DNA of 64,000 nt from Gordonia westfalica (GCF_900105725.1 NZ_FNLM01000034.1:620001-684000), one strand, 5' to 3'. Positions 47,530-56,740 are shown, counted from the first letter of the stretch. Notes: a model not told the origin generated them from the sequence alone. A program made the numbers and translations.

Positions 47530-49137
47530 CTACGCCCGCAGGTCCTTGCGCAGGATCTTGCCCGACGCCGACTTCGGGATCGCCTCGATGAACTCCACCG
47601 CACGAACCTTCTTGTGCGGGGCCACCTTCGACGCCACGAACTCGATCACCTCGGCCTCGCCGATCTCCGCATCCGGCTGACGCACCACGAACGCCTTGGG
47701 GATCTCCTCCCCCGACTCGGCATCGATCACACCGATCACCGCGGCGTCGGCGATCTTGTCATTGGTCAGCAGCAACGCCTCCAGCTCCGCCGGCGGCACC
47801 TGATAACCCTTGTACTTGATCAGCTCCTTGAGCCGATCGACGATGAACACACAGCCGGTCGGGTCGACCTGCGCCAGATCACCGGTGTGCAGGAAGCCGT
47901 CGGCATCGATCGTGTCGGCCGTGGCCTGCTCGTTGTTGAGGTAACCGAGCATCACGTTCGGCCCCTTCACCCACAGCTCACCCGGTTCGGAGAGTCCTTC
48001 CTGCGGCAGCGGGATGTCCTCGCCGGTGGCCGGGTCGACGACCTTGTTCACCGTGTTCGGCACCGGCCACCCGGTCGACGACAGCGGCGGGTCCTCACGC
48101 CCCAGCGTGGCCTGGGTGTCGAACGGGATGATGTGGGACACCGGGGACAGCTCGCTCATGCCGTAGCCCTGCAGCATGTGCAGGTCCAGACGCTTGGCCA
48201 CTGCCTGTCCGAGTTCGTCATCGAGCGGTGCAGCTCCCGACATCATCGTGTGCAGCGAGGACAGGTCGTAGTTGTCCACGATCGGATGCTTCGCGAGCGC
48301 CACCGCGACCGGCGGGGCGATGTAGGCCATCGTGACCTTGTGGTTCTGGATGTTCTCCAGGAACTCCACCAGGTCGAAGCGCGGCATGACCACCAGCGAG
48401 GAGCGATTGAACAGCGCCGCGTTGAGCAGCACGGTCATTCCGTAGATGTGGAAGAACGGCAGCACCGCGATCACCACGTCGTCCGGGGTCATGCCCTGCA
48501 ACGGCTTCAACTGGGCGACGTTCGCCACCAGGTTCCGGTGCGAGAGGGCGACGCCCTTCGGATTGCCGGTGGTTCCGGAGCTGTAGGGCAGCACCGCCAC
48601 ATGGGTGGCCGGATCGAAGGACACCTGCGGTGCGGGCAGTCTCGCGCCGATCACGTCGGCCGCATTGGGATGACCCGAATCCGCCTGCCCCGCAGCGTCG
48701 AGCACGATCAGGTTCTCCGCCGGCAGTCCCACCTCGTCGGCGGCCGCCTTCGCCTCCTCGAACATCGGCGAGATCGTCACCAGCATCTTCGCACCCGAAT
48801 CCCGCAGCTGCTTGGCGATCTCGGACGCGGTGAACAACGCGTTGATCGTCGTCGCCGTGGCGCCGGCCCGCAGAATGCCGTGGAACACGGTCGCGAACGC
48901 CGGGATGTTCGGCGACAGGATTCCCACCACGTCCCCCACCCCGACCCCGCGCGACGCCAGCCATCCGGCGACCGCGTCGATCTGGGCGATGAGTTCCCCA
49001 TACGACGTCACCGCACCGGATTTCGGGTCGACCAGAGCGGTCCGTCCGAGCTCGTCGTCGGCGATCGTGCCGAACAGGAACTCGTGGACGCTGACCTCGG
49101 GGATCTCGACATCGGGGAACGGACTGGTGAAACTCAC
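47530..49137 (-). CDS. Acyl-CoA synthetase, 4-coumarate-CoA ligase-like
   Basis: A 535-residue AMP-forming ligase. The ATP motif (LPYSSGTTGNPKGV), the GYGMSELSPVSH region, HTGDLAQVDPTGCVFIVDR and the catalytic lysine near the end (IPKSASGKILRKDL) are intact. The pattern resembles plant 4-coumarate-CoA ligases, so an aryl or aryl-propionic acid substrate is plausible. The GTG start overlaps the racemase stop (GTGA), with GGAGG 4 nt upstream. It is the last gene of a five-gene operon. Confidence 0.92.
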   Translation of the reverse strand: MSFTSPFPDVEIPEVSVHEFLFGTIADDELGRTALVDPKSGAVTSYGELIAQIDAVAGWLASRGVGVGDVVGILSPNIPAFATVFHGILRAGATATTINALFTASEIAKQLRDSGAKMLVTISPMFEEAKAAADEVGLPAENLIVLDAAGQADSGHPNAADVIGARLPAPQVSFDPATHVAVLPYSSGTTGNPKGVALSHRNLVANVAQLKPLQGMTPDDVVIAVLPFFHIYGMTVLLNAALFNRSSLVVMPRFDLVEFLENIQNHKVTMAYIAPPVAVALAKHPIVDNYDLSSLHTMMSGAAPLDDELGQAVAKRLDLHMLQGYGMSELSPVSHIIPFDTQATLGREDPPLSSTGWPVPNTVNKVVDPATGEDIPLPQEGLSEPGELWVKGPNVMLGYLNNEQATADTIDADGFLHTGDLAQVDPTGCVFIVDRLKELIKYKGYQVPPAELEALLLTNDKIADAAVIGVIDAESGEEIPKAFVVRQPDAEIGEAEVIEFVASKVAPHKKVRAVEFIEAIPKSASGKILRKDLRA

Positions 49138-50243
49138 GACACCTCCACGGGTGAATAGGTCGACCATTGATCGAGAATCTGCGTCAGGTCGACGGTCGAG
49201 GAACCTGACGGCGTGGGCAGGACGGTGCGGGAGAACCGAGGCGCGGGCGCGGGCTGCACGGCGTCGTCGACCGACATGTAGGCAACCCGTTGCCGCGCAA
49301 CAGGATCGGCGGCCGCCTCGTCGAAATCGAGAACCGGGGTCAGACACGCGTCGACGCCGGCGAACTCGTCGGTCCACTCGTCCCGGCTGCGCGTCGCGAA
49401 CCGTGCGGCGAGCGCGGCGGAGATGACCGGCCAGTGCGCGCGGTCCCAGCGGTCGGGCAGATCACCGAGGCCGAGGGTGCCGATGAGGTTGCGCCAGAAC
49501 TTCTCCTCGAGTGCTCCGACGGCGACGAACCTGCCGTCCGCGCACTCGTACGTCGCGTAGAAGGGTGCCGAACCGTCGAGGAGATTTCCCTCCGACCGGG
49601 ACACCCAGCGGCCGGCCGCCTTCCACGACCACTGCAGTTGCGCGAGCAGACCGGCGCCGTCGACCATCGCCGCGTCGACAACCTGCCCGCGCCCGGTCCG
49701 CGACCGGTCGTGCAGCGCAGCCAGCACGCCGACCACGAGCAGCATCGATCCCCCGCCGAAGTCGCCGACCAGCGACAACGGCGGTACCGGAGGCGCGCCG
49801 GCGGGGCCCATCGCCTCCAGCACACCGGTCACCGCGAGGTAGTTGATGTCGTGGCCGGCGAGCATCGCGCGGTCGCCGTCCTGTCCCCACCCGGTCATCC
49901 GGGCATAGACGAGTTGCGATGCGTCGTCGCAGATCTCGGGTCCGAGTCCGAGACGTTCCATGACGCCCGGCCGGAAACCCTCGACGAGGATGTCCGCGCG
50001 CACGATCATCTCGCGGATGCGAGCCAGGTCGGCGGGGTCCTTGAGGTCGGCCTCGACGCTGCGGCGTGATCGGTACAGACCGGCGTCTGCCCCGACGAGG
50101 CCGTCCGGGCCCGGCGCCTCGGGGCCGGGGCGTCGAACCCGGATGACGTCGGCACCGAGGTCGGCGAGCATCATCGCCGCGTGCGGCGTCGGACCCAGTC
50201 CCGGCATCTCGACGACCCGCACACCGGCGAGCGGACCGCTCAC
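49134..50243 (-). CDS. CaiB/BaiF family protein, alpha-methylacyl-CoA racemase-like
   Basis: A 369-residue family III CoA-transferase fold protein. The N-terminus (MSGPLAGVRVVEMPGLGPTP) and the segment AGHDINYLAVTGVLEAMG with His131, plus Asp161 in VGDFGGGS, fit alpha-methylacyl-CoA racemase (His/Asp pair) rather than a formyl-CoA transferase. It would invert 2-methyl-branched acyl-CoA thioesters for beta-oxidation. It overlaps TetR and ligase genes by 4 bp each. Confidence 0.88.
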   Translation of the reverse strand: MSGPLAGVRVVEMPGLGPTPHAAMMLADLGADVIRVRRPGPEAPGPDGLVGADAGLYRSRRSVEADLKDPADLARIREMIVRADILVEGFRPGVMERLGLGPEICDDASQLVYARMTGWGQDGDRAMLAGHDINYLAVTGVLEAMGPAGAPPVPPLSLVGDFGGGSMLLVVGVLAALHDRSRTGRGQVVDAAMVDGAGLLAQLQWSWKAAGRWVSRSEGNLLDGSAPFYATYECADGRFVAVGALEEKFWRNLIGTLGLGDLPDRWDRAHWPVISAALAARFATRSRDEWTDEFAGVDACLTPVLDFDEAAADPVARQRVAYMSVDDAVQPAPAPRFSRTVLPTPSGSSTVDLTQILDQWSTYSPVEVS

Positions 50244-50881
50244 GAATCCGCCTGATGGTGGAGTATCCCGCGGATCGTGAAATCGACGTAGTCGCCGACC
50301 AACTGGTCCACATCGTGCTCGTCACGCAGCCACCAGCTGATGCCGTTCATCAGGTCGAGCACCGCGATCGCGGACTGATGCGCGTCGCGCACCTCGAATA
50401 CGCCCATCCGGGCACCCGCCTCGATCACATCGCGGATGCGCCGCTGGTAGTACTTGCGGTAGTCGGTGACCACCCGGCGATGATCCGGTGTCAGCGCCGA
50501 CAGTTCCCGCAGCGCCACCAGGTGTTCCACCCGGTACCGCGCGAGCCTGCGGACATGCGCCTCGACCAGGGCGGTGAGTCGCTGGACCGGCCCGCCCTCG
50601 CCGTCGAGCACCAGCAGATCCTGCTGCGGGTCCTCGGTCATCCGCAACGCGATGGCGAAGAGGATCTCCTCTTTGGAGTGGAAGTGGTTGTAGAGACTCG
50701 CACCTCGCATGCCGACGGCCTCGGCGATGTCGCGCATCCCCGCGTTGGCATAACCGTGCTCGGCGAAATACCGTGCGGCGGCCTCCACTATCTCGTCGCG
50801 GCGGGTCCGCGGACGCTCCGCCGCCACCGCCGCTGTCGAGACGGCCTCGGCGGCGTCGTCCTCAGCCCTGAGGGGTTCCAT
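50240..50881 (-). CDS. TetR-family transcriptional regulator
   Basis: A 213-residue regulator with an N-terminal HTH (IVEAAARYFAEHGYANAGMR, AVGMRGASLYNHFHSKEEI) and an all-helical ligand domain. It lies inside the operon it probably controls, overlapping the acyl-CoA synthetase by 20 bp and the racemase by 4 bp. The two ACTAAC-N4-GTTAGT palindromes at 53.1-53.2 kb are its likely operators. An acyl-CoA inducer is inferred from context. Confidence 0.92.
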   Translation of the reverse strand: MEPLRAEDDAAEAVSTAAVAAERPRTRRDEIVEAAARYFAEHGYANAGMRDIAEAVGMRGASLYNHFHSKEEILFAIALRMTEDPQQDLLVLDGEGGPVQRLTALVEAHVRRLARYRVEHLVALRELSALTPDHRRVVTDYRKYYQRRIRDVIEAGARMGVFEVRDAHQSAIAVLDLMNGISWWLRDEHDVDQLVGDYVDFTIRGILHHQADS

Positions 50882-52484
50882 AGGCTCTCCTCAACTCACG
50901 CTTCAGCAACTTGCCCTGGGCGTCGGTCGGCAACTCGTCGACGAGGTGGACCCCCTTGGGCACCTTGTACGACGCCAGCTCGGTGCGGCAGTGCTCGCGA
51001 ATGTCCTCCGCGGACACCGAACTACCCGCACGCAGCACGACGAAACCGGTGACGGCCTCGGACCAGTACGGATCGGGCAGGCCCACGACCGCGCCGCGCT
51101 CGACGTCGGGGTGCGCCTGCAGCACACGCTCGACCTCCTGGGAGGCGACGTTGTAACCGCCGGTCTTGATCATGTCCTTGCGCCGGTCGCGGAAGAACAT
51201 GTTGCCGTCGTCGTCGATGCGCACGATGTCGCCGGTGTGGACCCAACCACCTTCGAGGACCTGCGCGGTCTTCTCCGGATCCTTGAAGTACCCCAACATG
51301 ACCGACGGTGTGCGGCAGAGCAGTTCGCCCTCCTCGGCATCGTTGCCGTCGGCGTCGACGACGCGCACCTCGAGATGGCCCACCGGCTTGCCGATCCACG
51401 TCGGGTCCTGGCCGGGCACGTCCTCGAGCCGCTTGAACCACCCGACCGAGCCCAGCTGGGTGAGTTCCGACTGACCCCAATAGGTGCCCCACACCGATTC
51501 CGGTGTGGCAGTGGCCCATGCGTCGACCGCGTGCGGCGACACCTGGCCGCCGTAGGTGAGGCAGCGCCGGACGGTTCCGACGGTGTCGGGTCCGAACTCG
51601 GGGTGGTTGGCCAGCGCGATGAAGAAGGTCGGCGTCTGGGCGAGCACCGAGATCTTCTCGTCGCGGATCATCCGCAACGACGTCGCCGGGTCGACCGCCG
51701 CCGGCAGCACGAGCGTCGCCCCGAGCAGTGTCAGGGATGTCAGCGATCCGATGCCGGCGATCGTGTGGAACGGCATGACGTACAGCCAGACGTCGTCGTT
51801 CTGGCATCGCAGTCCCCACGTATAAGCGGGCGCGGTGGAGATCAGGTAGTTGCGGTGCGCGATCTCGACGCCCTTGGGGGTCGACTCGGTGCCGCTGGTG
51901 TAGACGATCATGGCCAGATCGTGTTCGTCGACGTCGCAGTCGGGTTCGGCGTCGTCGGCCTGTCCGACGAGGTCGTCGAAGGAGTTCCACTCGTTCGACG
52001 CGGCCTCCCCGACGACGAGGACCGAGATCCCGAGACTGTCGGCGATCGGACCGGCGAGCTGCGCCAGGTCACGTTCGACGACGAGGACCGCGGGTTCGAG
52101 ATGGCCGAGCTGCTGGGCGATCTCCTTCTCGCGGAACATCGGGCTGACGCCGGAGTACGCGGCCCCGACCTTCAGCGCGCCGTAGTAGGTGGCGACGGTC
52201 TCGACGCGGTTGCGGCTCATCACCGCGACGCGGTCGCCGCGTCGAACGCCGAGGTCGGCGAGGACGTGCGCGACCCGGTTGGCCATGCGGTTGAGCTCGG
52301 CGTAACTGGTCGACGTGCGGCCGCCGTCGGCGGCGTAGGCGATGATCGCGGGCTTGCTGCCCTGCGAGCGCGACAGCCTGCGCAGCTGGTCACCGATGGT
52401 CGCGCGGCCCAGCAGCGATGTCTGGTTCTCCGTGAGTGCCCGGTCTGTGCGTGCTCGGTCTGCGGCCATGGCGGGGGCGCTCAC
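50862..52484 (-). CDS. Acyl-CoA synthetase (AMP-forming)
   Basis: A 540-residue ANL-superfamily ligase. IVYTSGTESTPKGV, GTYWGQSELTQLG, HTGDIVRIDDDGNMFFRDRR and the terminal lysine region (PTDAQGKLLKREL) are intact. It differs enough from the ligase at 47.5 kb to imply another substrate, probably an aliphatic or alicyclic acid. The GTG start overlaps the nitroreductase stop (GTGA). Confidence 0.92.
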   Translation of the reverse strand: MSAPAMAADRARTDRALTENQTSLLGRATIGDQLRRLSRSQGSKPAIIAYAADGGRTSTSYAELNRMANRVAHVLADLGVRRGDRVAVMSRNRVETVATYYGALKVGAAYSGVSPMFREKEIAQQLGHLEPAVLVVERDLAQLAGPIADSLGISVLVVGEAASNEWNSFDDLVGQADDAEPDCDVDEHDLAMIVYTSGTESTPKGVEIAHRNYLISTAPAYTWGLRCQNDDVWLYVMPFHTIAGIGSLTSLTLLGATLVLPAAVDPATSLRMIRDEKISVLAQTPTFFIALANHPEFGPDTVGTVRRCLTYGGQVSPHAVDAWATATPESVWGTYWGQSELTQLGSVGWFKRLEDVPGQDPTWIGKPVGHLEVRVVDADGNDAEEGELLCRTPSVMLGYFKDPEKTAQVLEGGWVHTGDIVRIDDDGNMFFRDRRKDMIKTGGYNVASQEVERVLQAHPDVERGAVVGLPDPYWSEAVTGFVVLRAGSSVSAEDIREHCRTELASYKVPKGVHLVDELPTDAQGKLLKRELRRAYGTPQG

Positions 52485-53119
52485 GCGAACATCCGGTTGT
52501 CGAACCGGTCGAGGAAGGCGATCTCCTCGACGGGGCTACGGGTGAGCTTGCGCGGGAAGCCGTCACGCGGATAACCCACGGCGATGTGGGCAGCGGTGAT
52601 GTAGTCGTCCGGGATGCCGAGCAGTTCCTTGACCTCGTTCTCGGCCGCACAGAGCAGGGTCGTGAGTGCGGTGGCGACGCCCTGCTGACGCAGTGCGAGG
52701 GTCAGGTTCTGCACGCTCGGGTAGATCGACGCGCCGCCGACGACGCTGAGCCGGCCGAGTTCGTGATCGGTGGGATGGAGTCCCTCCGACTCGGCGCACA
52801 CCACGACGAGCGCGGGCACCTCGGCGAGGTGGTGGGCGAAGTAGTTGGCGCTCTCCACGGTCTTGGGGATGGCACCGACCTTCTTGGAGCCCTCGACCAC
52901 CGCCGCGTAGTAGCCCTCCCAGTACGGCAGGTAGAGATCGGCCAGCGCCTTCTTGGTGGCGTCGTCACGGACCACAACCCACCGGACCGGCTGCCGGTTA
53001 CCGCCCTGCGGACCGAAGCGCGCGTCGTCGAACGCCTGGTAGAAAACGTCGTCCTCGACGGGCTTGTCGCTGAAGTAGCGGCAGGTGCCCGTCGTGCGCA
53101 TTGCTTCGCTGAGTTCCAT
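52481..53119 (-). CDS. Nitroreductase-family flavoprotein
   Basis: A 212-residue FMN-dependent nitroreductase-like protein. RTTGTCRYFSDKPV at the N-terminus, FGPQGGNRQPVRWVVVRD and IYPSVQNLTLALRQQGVATA are the FMN-binding segments. The ATG at 53119 has GGAGG 5-6 nt upstream, so it is preferred over an ATG 18 nt upstream. It is the first gene of the operon. Relatives reduce nitro groups, enones or quinones. Confidence 0.9.
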   Translation of the reverse strand: MELSEAMRTTGTCRYFSDKPVEDDVFYQAFDDARFGPQGGNRQPVRWVVVRDDATKKALADLYLPYWEGYYAAVVEGSKKVGAIPKTVESANYFAHHLAEVPALVVVCAESEGLHPTDHELGRLSVVGGASIYPSVQNLTLALRQQGVATALTTLLCAAENEVKELLGIPDDYITAAHIAVGYPRDGFPRKLTRSPVEEIAFLDRFDNRMFA

Positions 53120-53135
53120 GTCATCCTCCGTGATC

Positions 53136-53151
53136 ACTAACCATTGTTAGT
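53136..53151. promoter_or_regulatory. Operator 1: ACTAAC-N4-GTTAGT
   Basis: A perfect 6+4+6 inverted repeat 16 bp upstream of the nitroreductase ATG, just before its ribosome binding site. A second site with identical arms is at 53233, 97 bp away centre to centre. Confidence 0.8.
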
Positions 53152-53219
53152 ATGACTGGGGACACAGTTCCATACGCCAGGTCGGTCGTCAAGCGTCGAA
53201 TATCGATTGTTTTCTCGTG

Positions 53220-53249
53220 TTGACGAGACGGGACTAACAGTGGTTAGTT
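53220..53249 (+). promoter_or_regulatory. Promoter of the monooxygenase gene with operator 2
   Basis: TTGACG (53220-53225) and TTAGTT (53244-53249) form a -35/-10 pair 18 bp apart, placing the transcription start on the A of the ATG at 53256. Operator 2 (ACTAAC-AGTG-GTTAGT, 53233-53248) covers the spacer and the -10, so a bound repressor would block transcription directly. Confidence 0.65.
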
Positions 53250-53255
53250 GCAACT

Positions 53256-55202
53256 ATGACTTCAGTTTCCCTGCGTCCGGAGACGCGTCCGGCCACCTCG
53301 GAGATCCGGGCGGCGGTCGCCGCGGGCAACATCCCGACACTGCTCGCCGTGCTGGTGGAGATGACCGGGGATCGTCGCTGGCTCGGTGATCGCTTCCGCC
53401 CGACACGCAGCCGCGGGATGGACGACAACTCCACCGGCGGCCTGCCGGAGGATGTGCAGGCCGAGATCCGCGACGCCGTCGTCGACGCCCTCGAGGACTG
53501 GTACGAGCAGGGCTCACCCGACCGCGAACCGGCCGACGAGGAACTCGTCGCCGCGCTGATGTCCTTCACCGCCGGCGAGGCGGTGGCGCCGGAGTTCGGC
53601 CCGATGATGAGCGAGATCGTGCGCGGCGACCTGCGCGGCACACATCTGCCGGCGCTGCCCGCGGAACTCGGTTCGACGATGACCGCCCTGGTCATCGGGG
53701 CTGGCGTGGCCGGGATGCTGATCTCCACCCAGCTCGCCGAGGCCGGGATCGAACACACCGTTCTGGAGAAGAACGACGAGGTCGGCGGGTCCTGGTACGA
53801 GAACCAGTACCCCGGCGCCGGTGTCGACACCCCGAGTTACCTGTACTCGATCTCGTCCTTCGACCACGACTGGTCCACCCACTTCGGCAAACGCGACGAG
53901 GTCCAGGGCTACCTGCAGGCCTTCGCCGACCGGCACTCGGTGCGCGACCGGGTCCGCTTCGGAACCGAGGTCCTCTCCGCCACCTACGATTCCGCCGCGC
54001 AGCACTGGGAGGTGCGGGTGCGCTACCGGGACGGGAGCGAGAGCACCCTCACCTCGCGCATCCTCATCAGCGCCGTCGGAATCCTCAACCGGCCCAAGCT
54101 CCCCCACCTCGCCGGCATGGACACCTTCACCGGCCGGATGTTCCACTCCGCCGACTGGCCCACCGAACTCGACGAGCCCGGAGCACTGGCCGGTAAGCGC
54201 GTCGCGATCGTCGGCTCCGGCGCCTCGGCGATGCAGATCGGTCCCGCGATCGCCGACAAGGTCGGGTCGATGACGATCTTCCAGCGGTCGCCGCAGTGGA
54301 TCGCCCCCAACGACGACTACTTCGCGCCGGTCGGCGACAGCGTCCACTGGCTGATGAACAACCTTCCCGGCTACCGCGAGTGGTACCGCGCCCGGCTCTC
54401 GTGGATCTTCAACGACAAGGTCCACTCCACCCTGCACGTCGATCCCGAGTGGCCCGAACCCACCGCGTCGATCAACGCGGTCAACCACGGCCACCGCGAG
54501 TTCTATCTGCGCTACATGCGTGCCGAACTGGGCGATCGGGACGACCTGATCGAGCTGTCGACGCCCGATTACCCGCCCTTCGGCAAGCGGATGCTGTTGG
54601 ACAACGGCTGGTTCCGCATGCTGCGGCAGCCGAACGTCGAGCTGGTGGGCCACGGCGTCGACTCCGTCACCGCCACCGGCCTCGTCGACAGCACCGGCCG
54701 GGCACACGACTTCGACATCATCGTGTTCGCGACCGGATTCCACAGCGACCGCTACCTCTACCCGATGGACGTCGTCGGCCGCAGCGGCAAGACGACGGTC
54801 GAGGCCTGGGGCGATCACGACGCGTACGCCTACCTCGGCATCACCGCTCCGGACTTCCCCAACCTGTTCATCCTCACAGGCCCCAACACCGCACTCGGAC
54901 ACGGCGGCAGCTTCATCAGCATCCTCGAATACCAGGTGCGCTACGTCTGCGACGCCATCCGCGCCATGATCGAGAACCGGCTCGGCGCACTCGAGGTACG
55001 CCGCGAGGTCACCGAGGAGTACAACGACGCCGTCGACCGCGCGCACGCGAAGATGGTGTGGACGCATCCGGCGATGACCAACTGGTACCGCAACCCCGAG
55101 GGCCGCGTGGTGGCGGTGCTGCCGTGGCGGATCGTCGACTACTGGGCCAAGACCCGGCGCGTCGACCTCGCCGACTTCCACGCCGAGCCGCTCGATCCCT
55201 GA
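53256..55202 (+). CDS. Flavin Baeyer-Villiger monooxygenase (HAPMO-type)
   Basis: A 648-residue type I Baeyer-Villiger monooxygenase. A ~140-residue N-terminal extension, as in 4-hydroxyacetophenone monooxygenase, precedes the FAD Rossmann motif (VIGAGVAG, Gly148 onward). The fingerprint FTGRMFHSADW (Phe291, His297, Trp301) and the NADPH motif VGSGASA follow. It inserts oxygen beside a ketone to give an ester or lactone. The gene is divergent from the nitroreductase-ligase operon and shares its operator region, so the products probably act in one ketone-degradation route. The ATG at 53256 has no ribosome binding site but sits at the predicted transcription start. Confidence 0.92.
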   Translation: MTSVSLRPETRPATSEIRAAVAAGNIPTLLAVLVEMTGDRRWLGDRFRPTRSRGMDDNSTGGLPEDVQAEIRDAVVDALEDWYEQGSPDREPADEELVAALMSFTAGEAVAPEFGPMMSEIVRGDLRGTHLPALPAELGSTMTALVIGAGVAGMLISTQLAEAGIEHTVLEKNDEVGGSWYENQYPGAGVDTPSYLYSISSFDHDWSTHFGKRDEVQGYLQAFADRHSVRDRVRFGTEVLSATYDSAAQHWEVRVRYRDGSESTLTSRILISAVGILNRPKLPHLAGMDTFTGRMFHSADWPTELDEPGALAGKRVAIVGSGASAMQIGPAIADKVGSMTIFQRSPQWIAPNDDYFAPVGDSVHWLMNNLPGYREWYRARLSWIFNDKVHSTLHVDPEWPEPTASINAVNHGHREFYLRYMRAELGDRDDLIELSTPDYPPFGKRMLLDNGWFRMLRQPNVELVGHGVDSVTATGLVDSTGRAHDFDIIVFATGFHSDRYLYPMDVVGRSGKTTVEAWGDHDAYAYLGITAPDFPNLFILTGPNTALGHGGSFISILEYQVRYVCDAIRAMIENRLGALEVRREVTEEYNDAVDRAHAKMVWTHPAMTNWYRNPEGRVVAVLPWRIVDYWAKTRRVDLADFHAEPLDP

Positions 55203-55239
55203 GATCGGCCGGCGTGGCGGCGGGACTACCGTGTCAGGC

Positions 55240-56082
55240 ATGACCTCCGCACCGCTGATCACCCCGACCGAACTGCAGGACCGTCTCGGCGAGGGGCGCC
55301 TGCGCATCGTCGACGCGACGGTTCACCTGACCTTCGACGCCGACGGCGCGCACGTCGCCTCCGGCCGGGACACCTACCTCGAGGGGCACCTGCCCGGCGC
55401 GGTGTTCATCGACCAGATCACCGGCCTGTCCGATCCGGACGGCGAGGCGCCCTTCGCCGCCGCGTCGTCGGAGAAGTTCGCCGCGACCGTCGGCGAGGCG
55501 GGGATCGGCGACCACTCGACCGTCGTCGTCTACGACACGGTCAACGGCATCTGGGCGACGCGCCTGTGGTGGCAGTTCGGCCTCGAGGGATTCGACGACG
55601 TCGTCGTCCTCGATGGCGGATACGACGCCTGGGTGAAGGCCGGACTCCCGACCGAGACCGGCGAATCCCCCCATCCGGCAGCCACTTTCACCGCGCACCG
55701 TCGCCCGGGGCGCATCGCGTCGACCGACGAGGTGGTCGCGGCCACCGCGGATTCGTCGGTTCTGCTGGTCAACGCGCTCGACCGGGAATCGTTCTCCGGC
55801 GGTCACATCCCGAGCAGCGTCAACGTCCCGTTCGGCGAACTCGTCGACGAGTCCGGTGCACTGAAGTCGCTCGACGAACTGCGCGAACTGTTCACCGAGG
55901 CCGGCGCCCTCGATCCCGCCGTCCGGCCGGTCACCTACTGCGGCGGCGGGATCGCAGCCACCGCAGCGGCACTCGCACTGAAGACCCTCGGCCGGCACGA
56001 CGTGGCGGTGTACGACGGGTCGATGAACGCCTCGACCGCGGACCCGGCACGTCCCCTGTCGTCGGTCGACTCCCGGTCATGA
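55240..56082 (+). CDS. Sulfurtransferase (tandem rhodanese)
   Basis: A 280-residue thiosulfate/3-mercaptopyruvate sulfurtransferase-type protein with two rhodanese domains. The first is inactive; the second carries the catalytic cysteine in VTYCGGGIAAT. ARE-type starts and LDGGYDAWVKAGLPT are typical. The ATG at 55240 lies 7 nt after TACCGT, suggesting a leaderless mRNA; a GTG 9 nt upstream is possible. It overlaps the GNAT gene by ATGA. Confidence 0.88.
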   Translation: MTSAPLITPTELQDRLGEGRLRIVDATVHLTFDADGAHVASGRDTYLEGHLPGAVFIDQITGLSDPDGEAPFAAASSEKFAATVGEAGIGDHSTVVVYDTVNGIWATRLWWQFGLEGFDDVVVLDGGYDAWVKAGLPTETGESPHPAATFTAHRRPGRIASTDEVVAATADSSVLLVNALDRESFSGGHIPSSVNVPFGELVDESGALKSLDELRELFTEAGALDPAVRPVTYCGGGIAATAAALALKTLGRHDVAVYDGSMNASTADPARPLSSVDSRS

Positions 56083-56642
56083 CCTCGACCCACCCCGCGG
56101 TGGCCGTCGAACTCGTCACCGATCCCGACCTGGCCGCGGCGGTGGCCGAGGTCGCCGGCGCCACCTTCCCGCTGGCGTGCCCGCCGCACACCGCCGCCTC
56201 CGACATCGCCGAGTTCGTGGCAACAAACCTCGGCGAGAAGAACTTTCGCGGCTACATCGCCGACCCCGACGCCGACGTGCTCGTCGCCCGGGACGGAGCG
56301 GACGGCGCAATCCTGGGCTATGCGCTGGTCCTGCACCGCCCACCGTCGAATCCCGTTGTCGCCGCGCTGGTTCCCGAGCGGCCGGCGAGCGAGGTGTCGA
56401 AGATGTACGTACTCCCCGACCACCATTCGCGTCCCGGCCTCAGCCCGTCACGCGCCCTGATGTCCGCGGCGCTCGATCGTGCGCGCGACCGCGGGAGCGC
56501 GGTCGTCTGGCTCGGCGTGAACCAGCTCAACGAACGGGCCCAGAAGTTCTACACCAAAACGGGTTTCACCAACGCCGGGGTGCGGACCTTCGAGCTCGGC
56601 GGCAGCGTCGAACACGACTACGTGTTCACGCAGAAGCTGTAG
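56079..56642 (+). CDS. GNAT-family N-acetyltransferase
   Basis: A 187-residue acetyltransferase. The central strand with SKMYVLPDHHSR, the helix ALMSAALDRARDRGSAVVWL and NERAQKFYTKTGFTNAG make the acetyl-CoA fold; the usual pyrophosphate loop is altered (HHSRPGLSPSRAL). The ATG is fixed by the ATGA overlap with the rhodanese gene. The substrate is unknown. Confidence 0.87.
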   Translation: MTSTHPAVAVELVTDPDLAAAVAEVAGATFPLACPPHTAASDIAEFVATNLGEKNFRGYIADPDADVLVARDGADGAILGYALVLHRPPSNPVVAALVPERPASEVSKMYVLPDHHSRPGLSPSRALMSAALDRARDRGSAVVWLGVNQLNERAQKFYTKTGFTNAGVRTFELGGSVEHDYVFTQKL

Positions 56643-56659
56643 CGGCTAATCGCCGGCAT

Positions 56660-56720
56660 GTTTCCATCCCGCCGGCGTGTCTCCGTCCCGCGTGTCAGAC
56701 TCAATAAGCGGGAGGGAAAC
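56660..56720. terminator. Imperfect inverted repeat between convergent genes
   Basis: A 13-bp arm (56660-56672) pairs with 56708-56720 with one mismatch. The 35-nt loop contains more G/C-rich sequence. Its site between two convergent stops suits a bidirectional terminator. Confidence 0.4.
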
Positions 56721-56740
56721 GGTCACGCGGGAACTGACTC

